From: an uncultured Faecalibacterium sp. | Lineage (GTDB): Bacteria > Bacillota > Clostridia > Oscillospirales > Ruminococcaceae | Reading direction: 5' to 3' | Length of the DNA: 9,044 nt | NCBI GenBank assembly: GCA_945982465.1 | Contig: CAMFSB010000047.1 | Span: 1 to 9,044 of the forward strand | Shown: piece by piece, positions 1-6,907 of the stretch | Layout: each line of letters begins with the position of its first letter | How positions within the stretch are numbered: position 1 is the stretch's first letter | Notes under the pieces: generated by a model | Told to the model about the DNA's origin: nothing | Databases searched by the model: none | The model's input: the letters and a program-made list of their open reading frames with translations, nothing else | Program-made: the position numbers and the translations under genes

Positions 1-517
1 CATGGGCTCCGGCGTGCATAGGGGCGGCAAGCGCAACAAGGAGCTGGCGACCCTCAGCCTGTCCACCCTGCGGTTCAACAAGGTGGTCATCTGCACCGAC
101 GCCGATGTGGACGGCTACCAGATCCGCACGCTGGTGCTGGCCATGCTGTACCGGCTGACCCCCACGCTGATCAACGAGGGCTATGTGTATATTGCCGAAT
201 CGCCGCTGTACGAGATCAACACCAAGGACCACACCTATTTTGCCTATACCGAGCCGGAAAAGGCGGCTTTCCTGCAAAAGATCGGCAACGCCAAGTACAC
301 CATCCAGCGCTCGAAAGGTCTTGGTGAAAACGACCCCGAAATGATGTGGCTGACCACGATGAATCCCGTGAGTCGGGTGATGATTAAGGTGATGATTACT
401 GACGTGGAGGTTAGTGCGTGTACCTTTGACGTGCTGATGGGCAACGATCTGGCTGGCCGCAAGGAGCACATTGCCGAGCACGGCGCCGAATATATGGATG
501 ATCTGGACGTATCCTGA
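1..517 (+). CDS. Type IIA DNA topoisomerase subunit B (GyrB/ParE family), C-terminal part, 5' truncated by window
   Basis: This is the TOPRIM-containing end of an ATP-dependent type IIA topoisomerase B subunit. The reading frame is open from base 2, and the upstream ATPase and transducer domains lie outside the window. The metal-binding TOPRIM motif DADVDG is visible about 35 residues in and is followed by QIRTL. Further on are the family landmarks GYVYIAESPLYEI, KGLGEND and TTMNP, and the family's usual terminal region (LMGN, then the end LDVS). Several positions differ from standard GyrB/ParE: QIRTL for HIRTL, RSKGLGEND for YKGLGEMN, and few acidic residues after TTMNP. From memory, this matches the divergent second topoisomerase B subunit of Clostridia rather than the oriC-linked gyrase. 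It ends 15 bases before the A-subunit gene, so the two are almost certainly cotranscribed and form an A2B2 enzyme. Family is sure; gyrase versus topoisomerase IV is not settled. Confidence 0.93.
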   Translation, partial: MGSGVHRGGKRNKELATLSLSTLRFNKVVICTDADVDGYQIRTLVLAMLYRLTPTLINEGYVYIAESPLYEINTKDHTYFAYTEPEKAAFLQKIGNAKYTIQRSKGLGENDPEMMWLTTMNPVSRVMIKVMITDVEVSACTFDVLMGNDLAGRKEHIAEHGAEYMDDLDVS

Positions 518-532
518 GCGAGGTAACAGTTC

Positions 533-2782
533 ATGGCGAAAAAATCAACCAAAAAAGCACCCAAGCCCCTGCGCCCGCAGCTGGGCGACGGCGTGGAGAT
601 CCTGAACGCCGGCACCGTGGTGGAGGACCCCATCACCCGCACGCTGGAAACCAACTTCATGCCCTATGCGATGAGCGTGATCGTCAGCCGTGCGCTGCCG
701 GAGATCGACGGCTTTAAGCCCGCCCACCGCAAGCTGCTGTACACCATGTACGGCATGAACCTGATCAAAGGCCCGCGCACCAAATCGGCCAACATCGTGG
801 GCGCCACCATGCACCTGAACCCCCACGGCGACGCCGCCATCTACGACACCATGGTGCGCATGGGCCGCGGCAACGAGAGCCTGCTGGTGCCCTTTGTGGA
901 CAGCAAGGGCAACTTCGGCAAGGCGTACAGCCGCGATATGGCCTGTGCCGCCAGCCGTTACACCGAAGCCAAGCTGGAAAAGGTGTGCGAGGAGCTGTTC
1001 CGCGACATCGACAAGGACACGGTGGATTTTGTGCCCAACTACGACGGCACCACCACCGAGCCCACCTTGCTGCCCGTGACCTTCCCGACCATTCTGGCCA
1101 ACAACACGCTGGGCATCGCGGTGGGCATGGCCTGCAACATCTGCTCGTTCAATCTGGAAGAGCTGTGCAATACCACCATTGCCCTGATGAAAGACCCGGA
1201 TCACGACCTTGCCACCACGCTGCCCGCGCCGGATTTTGTGGGCGGCGGCCAGATCTTGTACGACGCCGCCGAGATGCGCAATCTGTACGACACAGGCCGC
1301 GGCAGCATCCGGGTGCGGGCGCGCTACCAGTACGTGCCCGGCGAAAACGTGATCGAGATCACCCAGATCCCTCCCACCACCACGGTGGAGGCCATCATGG
1401 ACAAGATCGCCGAGCTGGTCAAGGGCGGCCGTATCAAAGAGATCAGCGATATGCGCGACGAGACCGACCTGAACGGCCTGAAACTGACCATCGACTTAAA
1501 GCGCGGCCAGGACCCCGAAAAGCTGATGACCAAACTGTTCAAGGCGACCCCGCTGGAGGACAGCTTTGGCTGCAACTTCAATATTCTGGTGGCGGGCCAG
1601 CCCCGGGTGATGGGCGTGCGCGAGATCCTCGGCGAGTGGACGGCCTTCCGCATGGAATGCGTGCGCCGCCGCACCTACTACGACCTACAGGGCAAGCGCA
1701 AGCGCCTGCATCTGCTCAAGGGCCTCGAAGCCATCCTGCTGGACATCGACAAGGCCATCCGCATCGTGCGCGAGACCGAGGAGGAAGCCGAGGTAGTGCC
1801 CAACCTGATGATCGGCTTTGGCATCGATGAGATCCAGGCCGAGTATGTGGCCGAGATCAAGCTGCGCCACCTGAACCGGGAATACATCCTCAAGCGTACC
1901 GCCGAGATCGAGCAGCTGGAACGGGAGATCGCGGATCTGGAGGATGTGCTGGCAAAGCCTTCGCGCATCCGCAGGATCATCATGAAAGAACTGGCGGATG
2001 TGGCCAAAAACTACGGCCAGCCCCGCCGCAGCGAGATCCTGTACGAGGTGCCGGCGGCCGAGGAGGAGCAGGCCGAGCCTGCTGTGGCCGATTACCCGGT
2101 GACCGTGTTCTTCACCCGCGAGGGCTATTTCAAAAAGATCACGCCCCAAAGCCTGCGCATGAGCGGCGAGCAGAAGCTGAAAGAGGGCGACGAGGTGCTC
2201 TGGCAGGCCGAAACGCGCAACAACGTGGAGCTGCTGTTCTTTACCAACAAGTGCCAGGTATACAAGACCCGCGTGAGCGATTTTGAGGACGGCAAGGCCC
2301 GGGATATGGGCGCGTACGTGCCCAGCGTGCTGGGCATGGAAGAAGGCGAAAGCCCCATCTTTATGCTGCTGACCACCGATTACAAGGGCTGGATGCTGTT
2401 CTTTTATGAGGGCGGCAAATGCGCCAAGATCCCGGTGGCCAGCTATGCCACCAAGCAGAATCGCCGCAAGCTGCTCAAGGCGTATTCCGACAAGGCGCCG
2501 CTGGTCAAGGCGATGTTCCTGCCCGAGGAGACCGAGCTGGCCATCCGCACCAGCGCGGGCCGCATGCTGCTGGTAGGCTCGGCGCTCATCCCGGAAAAAT
2601 CCACCCGCGACAGCCTGGGTGTAAACGTGGTGACGCTGAAGAAAAACCAGACCGTCTCCAGCGTCAAGCCTGCGGCAGAGCTGGAGATTTCAAACCCCCA
2701 CCGCTACCGGGTGCGCACGCTGCCGGCCACCGGCGCACTGCTGCGCCAGGAGGACACGGCCGAGCAGATGACGCTGCTGTAA
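533..2782 (+). CDS. Type IIA DNA topoisomerase subunit A (GyrA/ParC family), topoisomerase IV-like
   Basis: This 749-residue protein is the DNA-cleaving and religating subunit that pairs with the B subunit just upstream. The winged-helix domain holds the PHGD loop (97-100), GNFG (126-129) and the catalytic tyrosine Tyr143 preceded by Arg142 (ASRYTEAKL). Ile195 in GIAVGMA lies 52 residues past the tyrosine, as the DNA-bending isoleucine does in E. coli GyrA. A tower and coiled-coil region covers about 370-490, with a heptad-like stretch near 455-475. Residues 520-749 form a short beta-pinwheel with about four or five recognisable blades (TREGYFKKI, TNKCQVYKT, EGGKCAKIP, TSAGRMLLV). No GyrA box (QRRGGKG) is present, which argues for decatenation/relaxation rather than supercoiling. 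Around the quinolone region the usual GKYHPHGDS reads GATMHLNPHGDA: three extra residues, and Ala101 at the E. coli Ser83 position. The ATG at 533 follows a modest AGGT-type site that overlaps the upstream stop. Confidence 0.95.
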   Translation: MAKKSTKKAPKPLRPQLGDGVEILNAGTVVEDPITRTLETNFMPYAMSVIVSRALPEIDGFKPAHRKLLYTMYGMNLIKGPRTKSANIVGATMHLNPHGDAAIYDTMVRMGRGNESLLVPFVDSKGNFGKAYSRDMACAASRYTEAKLEKVCEELFRDIDKDTVDFVPNYDGTTTEPTLLPVTFPTILANNTLGIAVGMACNICSFNLEELCNTTIALMKDPDHDLATTLPAPDFVGGGQILYDAAEMRNLYDTGRGSIRVRARYQYVPGENVIEITQIPPTTTVEAIMDKIAELVKGGRIKEISDMRDETDLNGLKLTIDLKRGQDPEKLMTKLFKATPLEDSFGCNFNILVAGQPRVMGVREILGEWTAFRMECVRRRTYYDLQGKRKRLHLLKGLEAILLDIDKAIRIVRETEEEAEVVPNLMIGFGIDEIQAEYVAEIKLRHLNREYILKRTAEIEQLEREIADLEDVLAKPSRIRRIIMKELADVAKNYGQPRRSEILYEVPAAEEEQAEPAVADYPVTVFFTREGYFKKITPQSLRMSGEQKLKEGDEVLWQAETRNNVELLFFTNKCQVYKTRVSDFEDGKARDMGAYVPSVLGMEEGESPIFMLLTTDYKGWMLFFYEGGKCAKIPVASYATKQNRRKLLKAYSDKAPLVKAMFLPEETELAIRTSAGRMLLVGSALIPEKSTRDSLGVNVVTLKKNQTVSSVKPAAELEISNPHRYRVRTLPATGALLRQEDTAEQMTLL

Positions 2783-2831
2783 TGCGCAGCAGCCAGCCCC
2801 GCGCAGGCGGGCGCTTTGCAGGGAGGGCAGA

Positions 2832-3317
2832 ATGCAGAACATTGATCTGATCTGTGTGGGCAAGCTGAATGCAAAATACTTTGCCGAGGGCGTGGCGGAA
2901 TACCAAAAGCGCCTGGCGGCGTTTGCAGATTTCAGGATCATTGAGCTGCCCGAGGAGCCGGTGCAGGAAAAAAACGCTTCGCCGGCCGTGATCGAAAAAG
3001 CGCTGGAAAAGGAGGGCCGGGCCATCCTTGCCAGCGTGCGCAAGGGCGCGGCGATCGTGGCGCTGTGCGTGGAGGGCAGGCAGCTTTCCAGCGAGGAGCT
3101 GGCGGAGTATCTGGCCGGCCGCGCGCAAAGCGGCGCGGGGGACGTGGCGTTTGTGATCGGCTCGTCCCACGGGCTGGCGCCCGCGGTCAAGCAGGCGGCC
3201 GCGCTGCGCTTCAGCATGGGGCGCATCACCCTGCCGCATCAATTGGCGCGGCTGGTGCTGGCAGAGCAGATCTACCGCGCCTGCACCATCAACCACGGCC
3301 TGAAATACCATAAATGA
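2832..3317 (+). CDS. rlmH: 23S rRNA (pseudouridine1915-N3)-methyltransferase RlmH
   Basis: This SPOUT-class methyltransferase uses S-adenosylmethionine to methylate pseudouridine 1915 in helix 69 of 23S rRNA, acting as a homodimer on assembled 70S ribosomes. At 161 residues it is close to the usual length of about 155-160. The knotted C-terminal SAM site is clear: FVIGSSHGL (107-115), LPHQLARLVLAEQIYRA (134-150) and the invariant tail KYHK at 158-161. The typical glycine-rich loop IGGSxG appears as IGSSHG, a mild change. The start at 2832 is fixed by a strong GGGAGGG site a few bases upstream and by the N-terminal IDLICVGKL. It lies 49 bases after the topoisomerase A gene with no obvious terminator between them, so it is probably the last gene of that operon. 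A strong hairpin terminator follows it. Confidence 0.97.
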   Translation: MQNIDLICVGKLNAKYFAEGVAEYQKRLAAFADFRIIELPEEPVQEKNASPAVIEKALEKEGRAILASVRKGAAIVALCVEGRQLSSEELAEYLAGRAQSGAGDVAFVIGSSHGLAPAVKQAAALRFSMGRITLPHQLARLVLAEQIYRACTINHGLKYHK

Positions 3318-3351
3318 CCGTCGGCGCAGCCGCGCCGGCGCATACAGCAAA

Positions 3352-3408
3352 CGGCCCCTGCCGCCGCGCCCTTACGGGCTGTGGACGGCAGGGGCCGCTG
3401 TTTATTTT
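3352..3408 (+). terminator. Rho-independent terminator after rlmH, possibly bidirectional
   Basis: A perfect 12-base-pair stem joins CGGCCCCTGCCG (3352-3363) to CGGCAGGGGCCG (3386-3397). A short inner stem GCCC/GGGC (3368-3371 with 3376-3379) lies in its loop. On the plus strand it is followed by a U-rich run, CTGTTTATTTT. Its place 35 bases after the rlmH stop fits the end of the topoisomerase-rlmH operon. On the minus strand the stem is followed only by TTTGCTG, so it could also stop transcripts from the converging transporter gene, though less efficiently. Confidence 0.88.
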
Positions 3409-3426
3409 GGCAGTGACCGGCCGTGC

Positions 3427-3445
3427 AAAGGGCCGGCAGCCCTTT
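3427..3445 (-). other. Small inverted repeat in the convergent rlmH/transporter intergenic region
   Basis: AAAGGGC (3427-3433) and GCCCTTT (3439-3445) form a 7-base-pair stem with a 5-base loop. It overlaps a second short dyad, CCGGCC (3417-3422) with GGCCGG (3431-3436). It lies about 35 bases after the stop of the minus-strand transporter gene and may help end that transcript, but no T tract follows it, so the role is a guess. No gene is seen in 3318-3478. Confidence 0.35.
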
Positions 3446-3478
3446 ATAATACCGGAAAGGTCTGCGATATAAAGTACA

Positions 3479-4900
3479 TCAGGTCTTTTGCGCGCGGCGC
3501 GCCTGCAGGTCAGTCTCCATCTGGGCCAGGGTCTTTTTGTCCAGGTTGTAGACCAGGGCGTAGCCCACCAGCTGCATCAGGCCGCTGATCAGATACATCA
3601 CAGCCACCAGATAACGCATATTGGTGGCAACGGCGATGGGCTGCGCGGCTTTCAGCGCAGCGTCATAGCCCAGCCAGGTGGCGACCATCAGGCCCAGCGA
3701 GGGGCCGATGCCCTGCGCCAGCTTGCGGAAGAAGCTGTGCAGCGCATAGGTGGTGCCCTCGTTGCGGGTGCCGAATTTCCATTCTTCGTAGTCCATCGCA
3801 TCGGCCATCAGCGACCAGCTCACGCACTGGCCGAAGCCGCCGCCCAGGGCGGCCAGCACCATGCAGGCGGTGTACAGGGTCAGGCCCTTGCCGTCCGGGG
3901 TGATGGGCAGCACCAGCAGCAGGGCATAGCCCAGGCAAGTGATGCACGCGCCCACCGCCACTGCTTCCTTTTTGCCAAAGCGCTTGACGATCTTGCTCAC
4001 AAAGGGGATGAACAAAAACAGCCCCATGTACGACATCATACCGATGATGCCCGAGATGCGGGCGTTTTTAAAGTACGCCTGGAACATGACGCCGGCGGCC
4101 GTGCTGGCGCCGTACATGCCGATGAACATGCCCACGGGGGCCAGCGTGGCGCCCACGGCGGCGCGGTTGCGCAGGAAGTTCTTGGCGGCGAGCAGGACGT
4201 TGAACTTGGGCGCGTCCTCTTTCAGGGCGATCTCGGTGTCCACGCGCACAACGGTGTTGCGGATCATGAACTGGAACGCGATGAAGCCCAGCACGCCCAT
4301 GATGAGCGCGATGATGAACACACGGTTGCCGATCAGGTTGTTATCAGAGTCGTAGATCAGCATGGGCAAAACGGCCATGGCGGTCATGCCGCCGGCCATC
4401 GAGCCGATGGAACGGAAGGTGGACAGGCCCGCGCGCTCCACGGGGTCGTTGGTGATCAGCGAAAGCACCGAGCCGTACGGCACGTTGGCGATGGTGTAGA
4501 ACGCATCCCACAGGATGTAGCCGGCCACAAAGAAGATGTTTTTCGCTATGGCGGGGGCACTGGGCAAGGGCACGAAGCACAGTGCGCCGGACACCAGCAG
4601 GCCCAGCGAGCCGACCCAGATATACTGCAAGAACTTGTTGCGGCGGTATTTGTGCTTGTCGGCGTCCACCATTGCGCCGATCAGCGGGTCGTTGATCGCG
4701 TCCCATACCTGCACCAGCAGCAACAGCAGCGCCATGGTGGCTTCCTCAATGCCCATGAACTGCGTCCAGAACACGGTCAGATACCCTTTGAGCGCGAAGC
4801 TCATGTTGCAGCCAAAGTCGCCGGCCGCATACGCAACTTTGTCCAGCATGCCGAATTTGCGGTAGCCGTTTGCATCTACCGCGACGGTTTTGTTTGCCAT
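3479..4900 (-). CDS. GPH-family (MelB-like) sugar:cation symporter
   Basis: This 473-residue polytopic inner-membrane protein belongs to the glycoside-pentoside-hexuronide:cation symporter family, a branch of the MFS fold. It should import a sugar or glycoside with Na+ or H+. About twelve hydrophobic segments are visible. WDAINDP (66-72) carries Asp67 and Asp71, four residues apart, like the cation-site aspartates Asp55 and Asp59 of MelB. IANVPYGS (137-144) and ERAGLSTFR (155-163) are family landmarks, as is the central signature DAMDYEEWKFGTRNEG (367-382). The start at 4900 is chosen because GGAGG (4907-4911) precedes it at good spacing and MANK opens a normal cytoplasmic N-terminus; the frame stays open to 4942, but that extension runs into the ribosome binding site. 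No glycosidase or regulator gene is adjacent, so the substrate cannot be assigned. It converges on rlmH and has its own promoter upstream. Confidence 0.93.
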   Translation of the reverse strand: MANKTVAVDANGYRKFGMLDKVAYAAGDFGCNMSFALKGYLTVFWTQFMGIEEATMALLLLLVQVWDAINDPLIGAMVDADKHKYRRNKFLQYIWVGSLGLLVSGALCFVPLPSAPAIAKNIFFVAGYILWDAFYTIANVPYGSVLSLITNDPVERAGLSTFRSIGSMAGGMTAMAVLPMLIYDSDNNLIGNRVFIIALIMGVLGFIAFQFMIRNTVVRVDTEIALKEDAPKFNVLLAAKNFLRNRAAVGATLAPVGMFIGMYGASTAAGVMFQAYFKNARISGIIGMMSYMGLFLFIPFVSKIVKRFGKKEAVAVGACITCLGYALLLVLPITPDGKGLTLYTACMVLAALGGGFGQCVSWSLMADAMDYEEWKFGTRNEGTTYALHSFFRKLAQGIGPSLGLMVATWLGYDAALKAAQPIAVATNMRYLVAVMYLISGLMQLVGYALVYNLDKKTLAQMETDLQARRAQKT

Positions 4901-4957
4901 ACAATTCCTCCTTTTTTCTCGTCCGTGCCTTGCGTCCGGCACGAAGCCGCTGCTTTA

Positions 4958-4987
4958 ATTATACAAAACCACACCACCCGCACCCAA
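4958..4987 (-). promoter_or_regulatory. Candidate sigma-A promoter of the GPH transporter gene
   Basis: Read on the minus strand, a perfect -10 TATAAT (4963 to 4958) lies 18 bases from TTGGGT (4987 to 4982), a weak -35 matching TTG. The predicted start near 4951 gives a leader of about 50 bases ending in the strong GGAGG ribosome site. The -10 is convincing; the -35 is not decisive. Confidence 0.6.
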
Positions 4988-5000
4988 GTAACAAGTTGGG
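4983..5000. promoter_or_regulatory. Dyad overlapping the transporter -35, possible operator
   Basis: CCCAA (4983-4987) and TTGGG (4996-5000) form an inverted repeat with an 8-base spacer, covering and extending upstream of the -35 of the transporter promoter. Its position would suit a repressor or activator of sugar uptake. The arms are only five bases long, so chance is a real alternative. Confidence 0.25.
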
Positions 5001-5045
5001 GGAGTTTGCAACACAGCGTGCAGAAAATCGTGGGAATCAATTGGG

Positions 5046-5060
5046 TAAACCGATGATTTA
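5046..5060. promoter_or_regulatory. Second weak dyad upstream of transporter, LacI/cre-like centre
   Basis: TAAACCGATGATTTA has 4-base inverted arms (TAAA/TTTA) around a core containing CG. LacI-family and catabolite-responsive sites also centre on CG, but only part of the cre consensus (TGWNANCGNTNWCA) is met and the outer TG/CA bases are missing. It lies about 60 bases upstream of the transporter -35. The rest of 4912-5104 is AT-rich, and I see no gene in it. Confidence 0.2.
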
Positions 5061-5104
5061 AGTCGAAAACTGCATAAAAATTTTGTAGAAAAATGCAAAA
5101 CCAT

Positions 5105-5146
5105 ACAAAAAGCCGCCCGGCAGGCCATACGGTCTGCCGGGCGGCT
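5105..5146 (-). terminator. Rho-independent terminator of the [FeFe]-hydrogenase gene
   Basis: AGCCGCCCGGCAG (5111-5123) pairs perfectly with CTGCCGGGCGGCT (5134-5146), a 13-base-pair GC-rich stem with a 10-base loop. On the minus strand the stem runs directly into TTTTTGTATGG. It starts 17 bases after the hydrogenase stop codon, an ideal position, and separates that gene from the transporter downstream. Confidence 0.9.
5117..5132 (+). repeat. 16-base repeat, copy 1 (inside hydrogenase terminator)
   Basis: CCGGCAGGCCATACGG occurs here on the plus strand and again, in inverted orientation, at 6952-6967. This copy covers part of one stem arm and most of the loop of the hydrogenase terminator. 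Both copies are intergenic and lie within a terminator-like hairpin. Confidence 0.6.
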
Positions 5147-5162
5147 GCATGTGCGGGAAAGA

Positions 5163-6707
5163 TCAGTCCTCGGGCACATCGTCTTTCAAGAAATGGATGT
5201 TGTTGATAAACGCGCTCTGCTCGGGGTCGGCAAAGGGGGCTTCCTTTTTGTACTTGGCCAGCTGCACGGCGGTACGGGCCGGGTCGGCCAGCGTGCCGGC
5301 GCCGCCAATGCAGCCGCCCGGGCAGCCCATGCCCTCCAGCAGGTAGCCGTTGTACTTGCCGGCCTTTGCCAGCAGCAGCATTTTCTTGCACTCGGACAGA
5401 CCCTGTGCGGACGCGATCTTGACTTCCTTGTCGGGGTACCACTCGTGGATCTTGTTGGCAACGGCCTGCGCCACGCCGCCGGACACCGCGAACCCGCGGC
5501 CCGCAGCGGAGCCAAAGCACAGCTCGTCCTCGTTGGCCTCCAGGCTGTCAAAGTCGATGTCGCGCGCTTCCATCACACCGGCCAGCTCCTCAAAGGTCAG
5601 CACAAACGACACGTCGCTGCGCACGGTGCGGCGCATGGCCTCCAGCTTTTTGGCGGCGCAGGGGCCGATAAAGCACATGCGGGCATCCGGGTCGGCCTTT
5701 TTCAGCATACGGGCAGTAAACACCATGGGGGTCATGGCCATCGAGATGTTTTTGGCCATGTCGGGGAAGGTTTTTTTGGCCATCATGCTCCAGGCGGGGC
5801 AGCAGCTGGTGGCCATAAACGGCTTTTCGGCGGGTACTTCCTTCAAAAAGTCCTTGGCTTCGTCCACGGTGCACAGGTCAGCGCCAATGGCGACTTCGAC
5901 GGTGTCATAAAAGCCCACGGCCTTCAGCGCAGCGCGCAGCTTGCCGGTGCTGGCCAGCTGGGGGAACTGGTTGACAAACGCGGGTGCGACCAGGGCGTAC
6001 ACCCGGTCGCCGCGGTTGAAACTCTGGATCAGCTGGTAGATCTGGCCCTTGTCGGCAATGGCGCCGAACGGGCAGTTCACCAGGCACTGCCCGCACGAAA
6101 CGCACTTGTTATAGTCGATGTCGGCCCGGCCCAGCTCGTCCGAATGGATAGCGCCCATGCCGCACGCGGCCGAGCAGGGGCGCTCGGTCTTGACGATGGC
6201 GTTGTAGGGGCACACATCGGCGCAGCGGCCGCACTTGACGCACAGGTTCTGGTCGATGACGCTGCGGCCCGACGACCAGGTGATGGCGTTTTTGGGGCAG
6301 ACCTCCATGCACGGATGCGCCAGGCACCCCTGGCACATGTTGGAGATGAACACTTCCTTTTCCGGGCAGCGGTTGCAGGCGAATTTGATCACATTGATCA
6401 GCGGCGGGTCGTAGTATTTATGGGCGATCGAGGCGTCCTCCAGGCCGCTGACGGCGCTGTTGTGCTCGTCGATGCGGCGGGTGGGCAGGCCGATGGCCAA
6501 GCGCACACGCTCCTCTACAATGGCGCGCTCCAGAAAAATGTCCTTGCGCAGCTTGCCCACTTCGCCCGGGACGATGGTATACGGGATCTGCCGCATCATG
6601 TGGTTGGCGGCCTCGCCTTTTACGTTGGCGTAGCCCATGCGGGCCACTTCGGTAAATACCTGCCGGCGGATCTGCGTCACGGCAGTGTCGATCCCTCGGA
6701 AACTCAT
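5163..6707 (-). CDS. Group B [FeFe]-hydrogenase (monomeric, ferredoxin-linked)
   Basis: This 514-residue cytoplasmic enzyme reversibly reduces protons to H2, most likely draining reduced ferredoxin from fermentation. Cysteine-rich iron-sulfur segments come first: C111/C114, C125-x2-C128-x4-C133-x3-C137, C156-x2-C159-x2-C162-x3-C166, an extra pair C178/C182, and C202-x2-C205-x2-C208-x3-C212. The H-cluster domain fills about 235-514 with three signatures: L1 TSCCPAW (300-306), L2 GPCAAKK (348-354) and L3 EGMGCPGGCIGGAG (458-471). The likely H-cluster ligands Cys302, Cys350, Cys462 and Cys466 and the proton-relay cysteine Cys303 are all present. TSCCPAW and GPCxAKK, in place of group A's TSCCPGW and MPCxxK, mark group B. 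There is no PAS domain, NuoE/NuoF-like partner or maturation gene (hydE, hydF, hydG) in the window. The ATG at 6707 follows AGGAG by 10 bases, slightly long. Its own promoter and terminator make it a single-gene unit. Confidence 0.95.
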   Translation of the reverse strand: MSFRGIDTAVTQIRRQVFTEVARMGYANVKGEAANHMMRQIPYTIVPGEVGKLRKDIFLERAIVEERVRLAIGLPTRRIDEHNSAVSGLEDASIAHKYYDPPLINVIKFACNRCPEKEVFISNMCQGCLAHPCMEVCPKNAITWSSGRSVIDQNLCVKCGRCADVCPYNAIVKTERPCSAACGMGAIHSDELGRADIDYNKCVSCGQCLVNCPFGAIADKGQIYQLIQSFNRGDRVYALVAPAFVNQFPQLASTGKLRAALKAVGFYDTVEVAIGADLCTVDEAKDFLKEVPAEKPFMATSCCPAWSMMAKKTFPDMAKNISMAMTPMVFTARMLKKADPDARMCFIGPCAAKKLEAMRRTVRSDVSFVLTFEELAGVMEARDIDFDSLEANEDELCFGSAAGRGFAVSGGVAQAVANKIHEWYPDKEVKIASAQGLSECKKMLLLAKAGKYNGYLLEGMGCPGGCIGGAGTLADPARTAVQLAKYKKEAPFADPEQSAFINNIHFLKDDVPED

Positions 6708-6722
6708 CTCTCACACTCTCCT

Positions 6723-6838
6723 TTCAATACTGACGGCGTGGGCGGTGTGCTCCGCCGGCCCGCCGTAAAGCGAATGGCTGCCGCGCTGCGGCCCGCCGCA
6801 AAACGGGCGCTGCGCCATGGCCGGCGCCGGGCGGCTTT
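6723..6838 (-). promoter_or_regulatory. GC-rich structured leader of the hydrogenase mRNA
   Basis: If transcription starts near 6838, the hydrogenase mRNA has a leader of about 130 bases, unusually long for a single gene with a standard ribosome site. It is very GC-rich and can fold. On the minus strand GCGCC-GGCCAT-GGCGC forms a hairpin near its beginning, and a 10-base direct repeat (plus-strand CGGCCCGCCG at 6756-6765 and 6789-6798) gives alternative pairing partners. It matches no riboswitch class I can recognise. It may be unconstrained GC-rich spacer. Confidence 0.35.
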
Positions 6839-6844
6839 GCCCAT

Positions 6845-6853
6845 ATTATAGCA
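6845..6853 (-). promoter_or_regulatory. Extended -10 promoter of the hydrogenase gene
   Basis: On the minus strand TGCTATAAT is a perfect extended -10 (TGnTATAAT). At 17 bases upstream only TTCCGC is found, a poor -35, which fits a promoter relying on the extended -10 or on an activator. It is the only good promoter between mtaB and the hydrogenase. Confidence 0.7.
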
Positions 6854-6880
6854 AAAAGCCCCCCAGCGCGGAAGTGGTTT

Positions 6881-6907
6881 TTGCTGAAAATGCCAATTTT
6901 TTCACAA
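6881..6907. promoter_or_regulatory. AT-rich imperfect dyad upstream of hydrogenase promoter, possible redox-regulator site
   Basis: TTGCTGAAAA (6881-6890) and TTTTTTCACAA (6897-6907) are imperfect inverted arms around TGCCAA. The half site TTGTGAA on the minus strand resembles Rex/Crp-type half sites (TTGTGA), and NADH-sensing Rex commonly controls clostridial fermentation genes. The dyad lies about 43-69 bases before the predicted start, upstream of the usual Rex repressor position. It could instead be an UP-element-like AT tract. The assignment is inference only. Confidence 0.25.

Noticed and set aside
3445..3450. TATAAT on the plus strand in the rlmH/transporter gap
   Set aside because: No plus-strand gene follows and no -35 is evident. 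It lies between converging genes, so it is likely chance.
4901..4942. Longer start for the transporter
   Set aside because: The extra 14 residues are encoded by the ribosome-site region, and the ATG at 4900 has an excellent GGAGG upstream.
3488..5056. 522-codon open frame on the plus strand, antisense to the transporter
   Set aside because: The translation is rich in His, Gln, Gly and Ala with no family resemblance, as expected from the complement of a GC-rich membrane-protein gene. The minus-strand frame has clear GPH motifs.
5151..6851. 566-codon open frame on the plus strand, antisense to the hydrogenase
   Set aside because: It is a shadow frame of GC-rich codons. Its translation is low-complexity and the opposite strand encodes an intact hydrogenase.
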